From NCBI RefSeq assembly GCF_965363235.1, contig NC_134849.1, forward strand, positions 20,858,863 through 20,922,862: DNA of 64,000 bases. The letters run 5' to 3'. This DNA is from Mytilus galloprovincialis. Its lineage: Eukaryota; Mollusca; Bivalvia; Mytilida; Mytilidae. Of this stretch, positions 37,051 to 48,809 are shown piece after piece (the first letter of the stretch is position 1; each line of letters begins with the position of its first letter). The notes under the pieces are model-generated. The model searched no databases and had not been told where the DNA came from. It saw nothing but the letters and a program-made list of their open reading frames with translations. The translations under genes and the position numbers were made by a program.

Positions 37051-38334
37051 CATTTGATAAGACATCGTTACTGACGCTTATCTCAGGACTAGACGTGAAT
37101 TACCCAAATCAGAAAAACAATTATGCAACTTTATTGGCCCCTTTATTGACTCTGTACTTTTATACATCTCGCCATTGTTTTTGTTCTATTAAAATGTCAT
37201 TTTCCTACTGTTGCATTCTGATTTTGAAAATACATCGAACTACAAAATTATCTATATCAATGTGTTGTTTGTTATATTTTTTTTTCATTTTTGCTAGACT
37301 AAGTGTGCTTTGTACGTGCTCCTTTTGTGTTTCCTTGGTTCATCTGACGTACATTGTAGTTTTGTACTTTTAACATCCCACCATATATGTTATTGTTCTA
37401 TCATAATGTAGTTATGTTATTGTTCCACGTAATAATATTGAATATACTTTGAACGACAAAATTATTTTATATCTCTTCCTGTGTTACGTAACATTTTATC
37501 AAACACGCGAATCTCAACTTGAGTTGATGTGAACCTCGCCAGGCTATCATTTGGGTTGATTTTAAGGTAGATCACCAGTATATATTTTTTGAGACAGAAT
37601 TTTTTTATAATTTGCCAAAATGAAGATTTTACTATGCTCTTTTCAAAAATTTAATAAAAAGTATGGGTCACCGTGCTATTTTTCAAGCTATGAGTCGTTG
37701 AAAATTGCCAAAATTTGGTTAATTTGTTCATGAAAATACACATTAGTGTGCATAAAAAAAATTCTATGAGATAGAATTTTGAAATAAATTGTGAGAAGAG
37801 AGGTTTCGTAATATGTTTTAAGAAAATAAAAAGAAAACATGGTGTCACCGAACTTGTTTTCTTGCTACAAGTAAATATAAAAAAAAATCCCTATTAGCCC
37901 AGTATAAATTTTGTACTAAAAGAGTTATCTCCCCTTAAATGGCTCATTTGAAAAAATGATTTTAAAACACAAGAAAATGATATTTGTTAAAATATTTTGT
38001 ATAATTCAATTAATTCACTAGTATTCTTTAAATAAATCTGTCTCCAAATTTGCAGATTTAGGCAAATAACTAGACCGATGTTGGACTGTAATTGTACAAT
38101 CCAAGATGGCGGTATACCATCAATCTACCTTGAATACATATATAAGTAGAAATGAATGTGGTTGTCATATTTTTTATTTCCTTTTTTGTGCTTCTTTGTT
38201 ATATATTCGGATTTTTTTCTGATTGACATTGTAACAAGGTGATGACGGCTGTTTCCCTATTTTGACAGTTTTAGCTATTATGTCTGTTTCAAGAATCGTT
38301 ATAGATATAATGGAATTTGATGCGACTGTCATAC

Positions 38335-38520
38335 AAGTGAGAGGTATAGTTCTATTTTAAAACCAGGTTCAAACTACCATTTTCTACATTTAAGATTGCC
38401 TGTACCAAATCAGGAATATGACAGTTGTTGTTTATTCGTTTGATGTGTTTTTTCATTTGATTTTGCCATTTTATTAGATACTTCCCGTTTTGATTTTTTC
38501 TCGAAGTTCAATATAATTTA
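38335..38520 (+). repeat. Dispersed repeat, second copy of the 1-240 family
   Basis: It matches 9-200 closely (ACATTTAAGATTGCCTGTAC, CATTTGATTTTGCCATTTT). It lies between the two peptide genes. Confidence 0.7.
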
Positions 38521-38894
38521 TTTTTTTACTTTTTGTTTATAAACTCGGTAGAACTTCGGAAAGCAATAGATTCATATACACAAATCATTCTAGAAATTTG
38601 GTAAGGCAACACACGTTCACTTGTTTATATAAAAGAAACAGAAGAACATGTATAGCAATATAAGGATTAAGTACCTTTTCATTTAAAATTGATTTGAATC
38701 ATAGCACGAATCGCACAGAATCAAATAGTTTTAAATAGATTTAACAGACAAACGAAGTTGTACTATAATTTAAAAAAAAATCAATTCAAGAAATAAATAA
38801 AAAGAAAAATGACGAAGAATGAAAAGAAAACAAAGGAAGTAGAAGTAAGATTAAAAAAAATAATACCTTAAAGGAATATAAGGTTGTCTCGATC

Positions 38895-39060
38895 TTATCG
38901 TGTTTGTCGTTTGCATGTTCGTGTAATTTGTAAATGTTTCTTGTGTCTCAATTTTTGTATATTTAGATTAGACCGTTGGTTTTCCCGTTTGAATGGTTTT
39001 ACACTAGTAATTTTTTTGTGGCCTGTTATAGCTTGCTGCTCGACACACCCACGTTCATTT
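38895..39060 (+). repeat. Dispersed repeat piece ('GACCGTTGGTTTTCCCGTTT')
   Basis: An open frame of 94 codons crosses this block, but the sequence has the look of the interspersed family also seen near 22245-22300 (CATTATAGCTTACTGTTCGG). I do not call a gene. Confidence 0.4.
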
Positions 39061-40789
39061 CAATCCATAAAGAGGTCAATTCCTAACTATCATAATGCCT
39101 GTTTTATATATTACATTTATTTTTGGCATTGCACAGGTCATGTCGTATTTGACTGTCCATGGCGTTAAATACTAAATCCCTAGAATGTATACTTATCAGC
39201 TGATTTTAATCTTTGATGACCAATTATGCATTACTAGTTGTTTTTGGCTTTTAACGTGCTGTCAGAAACTGCGAGTACTCTCAAATAGTACTTTTATTTC
39301 TTGTTTATTTGACCTGTTGATACTATTTGTATTGCTTTTTGTTATTTAATGTTTACTTATTCAGGGTTATATCAGCTTTGATAATTTTATATTACAATAA
39401 ATTTCACTTCGTTTAAAGGAATATCAAAAATGTTTATTTTGTTAATTAATACATCGCCTTTCGCCATTTAAACTGTACATGTTTACATAAAGTATTTTCA
39501 AATACCTTATAGCAAATGACGAATTTTTATGTAGGCTTATTTCTTGTTTTTCTAAAATTGTTTCACATTTCACAGCGATAAAGTAATGGTTTTAAATGTC
39601 CATCGTAACTTTTTGCGGACAAAAGTCAAGCATGAATTCATAAATATTATAATCTTATCTAATCAGTGATACAAAATATGCTTAGTTTTTAATTTTTTTT
39701 AAAAAGAAAATAAAGATAAAATTTGAAAAAAAGTATTAAACCCTAATTCTGCGCTCAGAATAAATGAATAAATATACAATTTGTAGAAGTTAATGAAATC
39801 ATCATTTTTTTTAAAACATATTCATATATAACGTTTTTTTGTTTTAACTGTGTTGCTATGGAAACAATCTAATGATGATACACAAGTTTAAAACAATTTT
39901 GAAAAATGTTCACTACAGTTAATTTCTTAAAAGTTCAAAAAAGTACAAAAGTAGGAAAACTAAAACACTAAAGTTAACCTGTATCCACATACAGATAATT
40001 TTGCTAGTAAAGTATATCGATATTGGTGTTACCATTTAAAAGAAAAAATACAATTTCTCTAATATGGATAAAAGAAATGACAGTGAAGAAATTTCAGTCT
40101 GTTTACATGATTATGAAAAATATACAAGAAAAACAAAGAAAATCATTAAAATAATTATATATATTCAATTGTGCAATATTTGCCATTTAATGTGTTGCCA
40201 TGGAAACAAGCCGTCCAATTGCACATACACTGATAATGCTATACTGATGATAATAGATCAAATTGTTACTTGGTGTTGACAGTTTGGACGGAGGCTGGTT
40301 ATAAGATTTTGTGGAGAAAAAAAAAGAAATAATAGACAGTCTAGTGTCAAACATCTCATGCATATTTCAGAGAAAAACAAATTCAATTTTGATAGGAACA
40401 TTGTAGGTTCTATTTCATACAACTCCACACACCCAGAAGAGTCCATCGTTGATTCTCTAAATAGATGATAATTGACCATCTAACCTTCATATAAGGGGAA
40501 AATACACGAATTTAATATGAGCTGTTTATTTTTCTTATTCATTCTTAAACTCAATGCTGAAATTGCAAAGCATGTACAGCTATACGTTTGAAATAATATT
40601 GTACTATTGGATGATGAGTATCTTCATGAAGATAACGTTTTATGTGAAGTTATAAAAAATATAAAATTTAAAAAAGGTCATGCGATAGGGATAGTCGTAG
40701 ATGAAGAAAATTTGAAAAAAAATTACTAGAAATCTGAATCAATTGGACAAGGACAGAAATTTATAGAGGTCAACTAGGGAGCCCCTAAA

Positions 40790-41068
40790 ATAATGAACAC
40801 AAGGGTCTGTTGGCACACAAAGGGAGTAACCAGCAAGGTTGGGTACGGTCGGTCGTCGACTCAATGGTCTCTGCTATTCATTTGACACATTTCTTGTTTG
40901 ACGTTCTGACTGGGATGAATTTTCAAAATTTTCCGTAAAACTCCGTTTCGCTACGAGGACCCGTGGAAATTCTGTCAGCTTTTGACTGCTGGTTGAGGTT
41001 GTGAAACCAGCAACACCAGCATTACAACCAGCAGCAGAAGGAACATATACTATCCAGACAATTTTCAT
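40790..41068 (-). other. GC-richer block with a 64-codon open frame, unidentified
   Basis: The block stands out in base composition from its AT-rich surroundings. It reads on the minus strand as MKIVWIVYVPSAAGCNAGVA, then a Ser/Thr-rich stretch, and stops after SNE. There is no recognisable domain. It adjoins a truncated hAT-like MITE at 41073, so it could be interior sequence of a larger element. A coding exon is possible but unsupported. Confidence 0.3.
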
Positions 41069-41072
41069 ATAA

Positions 41073-41199
41073 GGGGTCCAACTGATTGCCTTAAGAGATG
41101 GTCTGCTACATTCATACTTCAGTGATCCCGTATGTAATCAACCAAATTTTCCCAAGGAAAAGAAGGGGTCGGCACTCAGGCCCCATAGGTCCGCCTATG
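41073..41199. mobile_element. Truncated hAT-like MITE
   Basis: It shares CCAACTGATTGCCTTAAGAG, the CTTCAGTGATCCCGTATG block and the terminal AGGTCCGCCTATGG with the intact element at 33792-33949. The left terminal repeat is missing. Confidence 0.65.
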
Positions 41200-44100
41200 G
41201 TAGCACTCTTAACATTAGTAATAAGCATTGGATTGTTGAAATTTGAAAAAATAACAATGATCTTAATGGATTTTTGGCAGCGACTCAAAAAATGTTGACA
41301 ATATGATAACTCTTTACACAGGGTAATTTTAAAAGAAGTCTAGTGAAACTATTGTACCTTAAACTAATTATAACAGATACTTTTTTTATTCTAATATATA
41401 GCATTCAGCCCCAAATATACACAGAAAAAAAAATTCATAAAATATGACTACAAGAAAACTCAAAATTTGCATTTTTTATTCCTTATGGAAATTAATATTG
41501 GAAAGGGAAATAAATCACCAAAATGAGACTTTTGTGTCATTTTTTGGTCGATTTTCTTACAATTCATGTAAAATATGATACTTTGATTGGATTGAAAGTT
41601 CTTATTTCACTATGTTATATAATCTTTTGCTCATGAAATGTAAAACACCGAAGTTTTATGAGTAACTGTATTTTAATTTTTTTGCACATTTTTCATTATA
41701 AAAATGTATAGCTTTGTGACCATTTTGAAAAAAATAATGTGAATATTTGGTATTTGTATTTGTAAATTATATTTGTTCACCATCTACCTTGTTTATAAAG
41801 AAACTTTAAACCTAAAGAAACTTTAAACCACCAAACGAAGAACATGTACTATGAATTTCATTGAAAGTCCATCACAGAAAGATGTTTCTCAAAGTAAGTA
41901 TATATTTTTTTTTAGATTTTACTTTAACAGAAGTCAATGTTTATAACATATTATACATGACTGTGATTTTTTGTCTGTGACTTGCTGTCCTACATTATAA
42001 ATTTTATTATGACAAGGAAAATGACTTTATACCCATATATATGTGATAGGCTTTGATCCGATTAATAGAAACATTCAGATTGAACCATTTTTTATCAAAC
42101 AAGATGAACAACCAATACATCGTGCATGAAGGCGCTCGGGCATACCTCAATTAGTCCTCGTAATGCTTATTTGGGTTTTTTTTATAAAAATATTTAAAAC
42201 TACCAAGATAGACTTTACAAGGCTTGGGCATACCTTTAATAGTAGTACGTGGAAATAATTATTCACTGTAAGAAAATATTAAAAACACAAACTATATTGA
42301 ATTTATCAACTTACTTGTACTTGGTGTCATCCTGGTTTGCCAACTTTTCATTTCAGGCATATTTAAATAGGTGGAATTGTTGTTTTAACGATTATAGTTT
42401 ATTTCAGAATTGTCGTAATGTTTTTTACCTTTTATTTTACCTATAAAAACTTAAAGGGGCACTAGCTGTCAAATTCATGGTCACTGATTTGACTCAAATT
42501 CTCAAATTTCATTTATAACAATGAAAGACATTTATTCAAACTATCAAACGTGTGAAGTAAACAGTTTACAATGCATAGGGTTAATAATATGTCGTTTCGT
42601 TTCGTCTGTATTTTAGTCTAGACTCCATCTAATTAAATAGCGAGTTGACCTCAGATGACGATATAAGCGATGTCAACATAAATATACTAATGATTAGATA
42701 TAAATAGATGAGGCCAACACGTGCAGTTCGATTTTTATAGGTCTGTTTAATTTTATTTTATAGATTTAAAATGTATGTTTCTCGTCGTTTTTACATGTTG
42801 AAGAAAGATTCTTAGTGGATCAAATCAGTCATCAAATGATTTACCTTTGTTTCACTTTCAATGTTGACATTCCTTTCCTTTAAATAAACAATACACGTAC
42901 AAAGCATGCTTTGTCCATCTGTAGTAAAGGGGTTAAATCGAAGTTCACATGAATACGGATTTAATGAGGTCGAATTATTCACTTGCAAGTGAAATATTTA
43001 TTATCAATATAATTTAGACCATTGGACCATTTTGGCTGCCAAAAGCGAAATATCATTTCACTATTTTACTTTCATTATTGATTGAACAAAAACAAATCCT
43101 ACTATAGATTTTATACATTTCGTAGCTAGGAAGATATTATAATCACCTATTAAATCAAGAAAAATCGGCAAAAATATTTTATATATTTTTGGCAGGAAAA
43201 TGTATTTTATCTGATAAACAGGATAAAAATAGGATATGTGTACATGTGTCTCTTTATCTATTCAACTTAATTCTTTTAAATTTTGATACATACATGTACA
43301 CTGTTCTGAAATTTGATATTAGTAATAAAATTATATGTATTCAAGAAAAGAACGACGACATCAAACAGATTTTTGAGCAACTGCCATCCTATTACTCCAG
43401 CAAAAAATAACACTACTTTACTACTCAAGACAACAGTTCATTTTACCATCAGATCATATGATAGTATCCAGAAGTAAATTTTTTTAATAACTTTCTTAAA
43501 CTTTAATGGATTTGTACGAAACTTGGACAGAAGCTTGTTAAAGTTTTTTTTAAAAACCTTTAGATTCATTAACTATCCTGGATTATTACTAAACTTGGAC
43601 AGAAGCTTCTTACAACCAAAAGACAGTAATCGAGAGGAATATTTTTGAAATATTTTCCTCATTTTTGTTGAGCCTGTGATTAACAGTAAAAGAAGGCGAA
43701 ACACAGCTTGGTTCCGCTGAACCTATACGATTTTATTTTTTTTTACATATACTAATATTTTACCATAGTGCTTCATTTATTGCCTTATGCAATGCATTTA
43801 TAAAAATTAAATTAATTCATATATTATATGAATTATGTTTGCAATAAAGTACTTGTATTGGTGTATTTATATCATGAAAATCATTTAGAAGTTAATGAAT
43901 TTCAAAGACACTTTTATATCTATTCATATTGTTTTATCATTGTACTTTTATCATTGTACTTGTACTTTAAATGAATTAATTGAATTGTGATTAAATTACA
44001 GAGACAAATTATTTGATTTATCTTTTATTTTTCTATACAAATAAATACGAAATTATAAAAAAATATATATAGACATATAGACGAAACGCGCGTCTGTCGT

Positions 44101-45954
44101 AATAAATTACAATCCTGATACCTTTGATAACTGTGGAGAAAACACTAAGTAACTATACCTAGGATGGAACAGACTATACAATACCTTTTTCTGTTTAGTT
44201 TGGAAGAATTAAAAGGTGACAAACCCGGAGTAAACCCATGTATTTATAGCGTACTTCAATCACACTTTGTGAGTTTCTTTATGTTTATGTGATCAAACGT
44301 GTCAAATTATAACCGGTAATATACAACAAAATTTTCAACACAGTTTAATACAATACACTATTCAATACCATTAAAAGTTTAATCAAATTTCAATGTTAAA
44401 AATAAATCCTTTAAGAAATAAAACAAATATTAGCATTTTCAGTTGGTCCTGTCATTGTCAGCGTTGGTCAGGGCACGTTTATTATTATGAAGATTTTAAA
44501 AAGTTTTCAATATTTTTCTTATATTTGTATATTGAATGGTCTAAATTTATAACAATTAATAAACATAAATCCTTTGAGGAATAAAAAAGTTGTTAGAGTT
44601 TTCGTTTTGGTACAGTCATTAGTGTACCCAACTAAGAGAGATAATTCGTATTAATTGTGAGGAATATTGCACAATTATCATTTTTTAGAAATTAATTCGC
44701 ATATTTCTAGGTAGATTACCCATAACTTTTTTTTAGATTTTTGACTAAAACCAGACTGAAATTAATTGTTTTTGTGTTTCTTTTTAATAGATGTAGTCGC
44801 ATAATTTCACAACACTACACCAAATATAGTATTTTCCCCGAAAATCCCAACTTTATCTGCGGTTACCACGGTAACCAACCAATATATATGTATAACTCAA
44901 ATATATGGCGGGTTCCAAATCAATAGCAGATTCCTAATCTATGGTAAATGTGACGTTACAAACGCCAAACAACTCAAATCTATGGCAGATTTTTGTTAAC
45001 TCTAAATCTATGACAGCTCTGGGGGAGAGAGTAACATATAACGTCACAATTGAATAACGCCATGTTACATCTTCGCCGCCGCTAACGATGGCGGAAGCAT
45101 AGATTTGAACACCATTGAAGATGAAGTTGTTTTCCTGACAAAAATTTGCCGGTGGTGTAAGGTAGCAATACACAGTTAGGAGTTTAGTTTCGCATTTTGG
45201 CCCCGGTGGATTTTTCAAATAGGAAAGTTATTGTGTAATAAAATTCATTTTTAGAAAGCTGAGTGCTAACTTAGCCTTCAAAGATGGTTTATAAGAGCAT
45301 CAAGATTGTTTTTTACATGTTTTATGGGCTATTTTCTGTTTGACAATCCGTATTTTCATAGCTAGACCGGCTATCGGTCCAGAAATTAATGTAATGTTTA
45401 CAAACACTTTTTTTCTACACGAACTTTTTGACGCAATTTTACAAAAAAATGAGACGAAAGACATATGATTTTCATTGGATTTGCTAAATGATGTATGTAC
45501 ACAGTTTCAGAAAAGGTATTACTTCAAGCGATTGAAATTCTACTTTTAGCCAAATTTTGGGGAAATATGTGACATCTTTTCCCCCCTTTTTGCAATATTT
45601 TATAACAAATAAATGCAGATTGTTGCCATGGATACACCCAAAAGAAATTATATTTTACCATTTTATATACTGGATATAAAATCTATGGAAGATTCTGATT
45701 ACATACATATGCACATATATGACACAAACAGTAAGCTTGATATTGCAAGAAAGCAATGAAAAGGGGATGGTAAAATCTATAAGGACAAATTTTAATATTT
45801 TTTCCTAACTGTTTATTGCTACCTAAAGGAAGATGTGACCTACTATTTCGAAGAGGTACAAGATGTGCTGTACCGGTCAGTACCTGCGATGAACAAGGGC
45901 ACCGCTATTTTCAGTATTGAGGTAGTTGTCTACAGTCTACGGCTGGCAAAGTTT

Positions 45955-46235
45955 ATAAATAGATTACCTTAGCCGTATTTGGTACAACATTTTTGGAATT
46001 TTGGATCCTCAATGCTCTTCAACTTCGTATTTGTTTGGCTTTATAAATATTTTGATATGAGCGTCACTGATGAGTCTTATGTAGACGAAACGCGCGTCTG
46101 TTGTACTAAATTATAATCATAGTACCTTTGATAACTATTTACACCACTGGTTCGATGCCACTGCTGGTGCTGAGGGTAATCAGCACTTCGGTGTTGACAG
46201 GAATATCAATTATGTGGTCATTTTTATCAATTCAA
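45955..46235 (+). repeat. Dispersed repeat, long copy ('CGAAACGCGCGTCTG' family)
   Basis: The copy runs from AGATTACCTTAGCCGTATTT to the block ACACCACTGGTTCGATGCCA and CAGCACTTCGGTGTTGACAG, showing that the family is longer than its other copies here. The open frame 46214-46435 starts in its tail and is not supported as a gene. Confidence 0.7.
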
Positions 46236-46879
46236 TTGGCATTAGATTTCTGACTAGTCTAATAGGATCTACATATCAGCCAATTTTCAGAAAGATCGGT
46301 GACAGAGAACGAGTATTAAAGAATTCGCGGACATGGTCCGAATCATCTTTATTGATACACACAACAGACCTTGTCATGTCTGCCATACTAAAAAGTAATT
46401 ATGTGAATACAAAAATAGAATCTACTATAAAGTAAAACCACACCCAATGAGTAAATTAAGGTCTACGTCAAATTCAGATTTTATATTTTATCAGATTACT
46501 TTTATACGAATAAATTATGCTGTGAATACTATTATTGCTTTAAAATTGATTGAAAATGATTCATTGTATTACCAAAACTAAAACAACCATTGGTATATTT
46601 AAATGTTGTATTATGTAATTGTATATATTGCCTTTACCTGAGTAATAATGAAAACAATTATTTTTATTATTATTGTGTCGCGTCGTGTATTGCTGAATAT
46701 ACGATATGCGTTTTGCTCAGCGATGATGGCCGTACGGTAAACTACGGTTGTTTATTTCATATCGGTTAAGAATAAGCTTCTATTATTGGATAAAAAGGAA
46801 CCACATGATATTCATTATTCTTCAGTAATAAATTCAATCGGTCATTAACAGAACAAAACGGACCAGAAAACCGGTCTTT

Positions 46880-46985
46880 AACAAACTTTCACATGATAAT
46901 GACCGGTGGACGTGGTTTCCGTCTGATAATGACCGTTAGGGCGTGGTATCTCTGTTAATGACCGGTGGGGTGTGGTTTTTCTGAT
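46880..46985 (+). repeat. Three tandem units with ATAATGACCGGTGG
   Basis: About 36-base units (ATAATGACCGGTGGACGTGG, then TTTC(C)TCTG) occur three times with substitutions. Confidence 0.7.
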
Positions 46986-47262
46986 AAGAAGAGAGATGTC
47001 CCTTTGATAAAACATTTTCCTGTTTTCAATATTATATTCAAGTTGCTGAATTGTTTACTATATGTTTTCGTTAATTACAAAATTATAGAGAACTTGATTA
47101 AGTATTTATATACTGAGAAAGTGCACTAAAATGAATGGCAGTATTACTACATGTACTACTGGTCTTCACTCTTTGCCATAAAAAATACAACTAATCGAGT
47201 CTGCCTTAGACATTTTGAAATGATTCGAATTTTGCAAAACATGGTTTCTCAATGAAATAAAC

Positions 47263-47431
47263 ATAATAGTTCTTGAAAACTGGTCATTGTCGTGATACAT
47301 GGACTGCCAGTAGGACAGTGGTATTGACTGCGACTCAGTCATTATCACTATCTTAGTCAATACCACTGTCCTGTGGGCAATCCATATATTACGATAATGA
47401 CCAGTTTTTCAAGAACTATTATATAATTAAA
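47263..47431. repeat. Long hairpin (about 80-base arms)
   Basis: ATAATAGTTCTTGAAAACTG, then GTCATTGTCGTGATACATGG, and the word AGGACAGTGGTATTGACT return as reverse complement after a loop around 47335-47355. Arms are about 90 percent alike by eye. It lies between the peptide genes. Unlike the other hairpin elements here it has no GGCGAAG loop. Confidence 0.85.
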
Positions 47432-47934
47432 TATGCTTTATTTGGTCTCTGATGAAATTTGTCTTTAATAACCATACTGCATCTCCTTTTGTTATACTAA
47501 CGACTAACACGACAATATATCATTTTTCTAATAACACCTTTAAAATTTCCTTTAATTAGTAGCATCATATGTTATAAACAAATCACATGATGAGAAATAT
47601 TTATTTTGTAGGTTTCCAGTTGGTGACTCACTGACATAAATTACATATTCCCTTCTTGTTGGTTGATTGCTGTCTTACAACGTTTAACCTTTATTCAAGG
47701 GTTCGATTGTTTCCACTACTGAGACTTCCATGAGAGTGAACAATCACTATTTGATGGATTATTCACGAACACAATGACATTCGACATTGACTGAGCAAAC
47801 CAAGGACACCGATATCGTAAAGATATGTGCTAAAGACATGTAGAGATCATCATACAGTCTTCAGAAATAAGTAGGTGTTTATACAACATTGCTGAACAAG
47901 ATTGCGTCGATTTGATTTGATTTGTTTGTCACTT

Positions 47935-48173
47935 TTATGCACCGCACTTACATGTAGGCTATTTCGTGGCGAACAGTTTTTATTGGTGGAAGAAGCCGGA
48001 ATGCACGGTGAAAAAAAAACACCGACCTTCAATAGGAAAACTGACAATCCTAGTCAAGTAAGGTTAGAGCCGAGTGCACCAGCATGAGCAGGGTTCCAAC
48101 TCACAACCTCAGTGTTGACTGGCTTGGGATTACAGTAGTAACTACTTAGGCCACTCGGCCACCGAGGCACCTA
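47935..48173 (-). mobile_element. tRNA-derived SINE, full length
   Basis: Minus strand: GGTGGCCGAGTGGCCTAAGT (box A), GTTGTGAGTTGGAACCCTGC (box B), then the shared body to GAAATAGCCTACATG and AAGTGCGGTGCATAAAA. Box B carries a G in place of the usual C in GTTCGA. It lies just beyond the 3' end of peptide copy 2. Confidence 0.8.
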
Positions 48174-48189
48174 AGATTGCATCGAGAAT

Positions 48190-48412
48190 CGCGTCAAAAG
48201 ACAATCAGGTTAATTTGATGCAATAAAATTGGTACCGTTACCGTCAAAAGACAATCAGCTTAATTTGGTGCAAAAAAAAATTGGTATCGTTACCGTCAAA
48301 AGACAATCAGCTTAATTTGGTGCAATAAAATTGGTACTGTTACCGTCAAAAGACAATCAGCTTAATTTGGTGCAATAAAATTGGTACTGTTACCGTCAAA
48401 AGACAATCAGTG
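48190..48412 (+). repeat. About 53-bp tandem repeat, 4 copies
   Basis: The unit CGTCAAAAGACAATCAGCTT, then AATTTGGTGCAATAAAATTG and GTACTGTTAC, is repeated four times with a poly-A length change and few substitutions. It directly follows the SINE at 47935-48173. Confidence 0.9.
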
Positions 48413-48771
48413 AATATCAGTTTTTCAAAAGTCAATTAAACCACATATTTACCGAAACAAAAGACAGTAATTGTTTTATTCCATATTCCGAGAGAAATGT
48501 ATGTAATGGCAATTATTAACCAAAACCAATTGTACATCAATCGTTTTTTTACCAAAATAGTGCAGGTAAAAGCACGCGACGTTATGCGCGGTGAATATCC
48601 TTTTTCCGCAGGTGAATATGCTTATTTATTCAAAATCCCATTCATATAGAAAAACCTACCAAAGTTTTATTAATATGGAATAATATATAATATTCAACTA
48701 AAACATAAACGTCATGTTAATTATAAAGCAAGTGATCTCTCACAAACCACAACACATTATGTAATTCAGCT

Positions 48772-48777
48772 TTTATT
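48772..48777 (-). terminator. Polyadenylation signal, copy 2
   Basis: AATAAA on the minus strand lies about 33 bases after the TAG of exon 3, matching the position in copy 1. Confidence 0.7.
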
Positions 48778-48809
48778 CATAAAACGTTTCCCATTCAATT
48801 TTCTAATGT

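Larger units (their letters stand above)
37060..48770. other. Intergenic sequence between peptide gene copies
   Basis: AT-rich, without a supportable gene. The block 38560-38890 matches 57000-57250 and marks the upstream end of the segmental duplication. Repeats within it are listed separately. Between about 41300 and 44050 and between 46440 and 46860 I see nothing beyond low-complexity AT stretches. Confidence 0.55.

Noticed and set aside
44934..45218. 94-codon minus-strand frame
   Set aside because: The block has a recurring AATCTATGGCAGA word and no domain or splice support. It is more likely a repeat.
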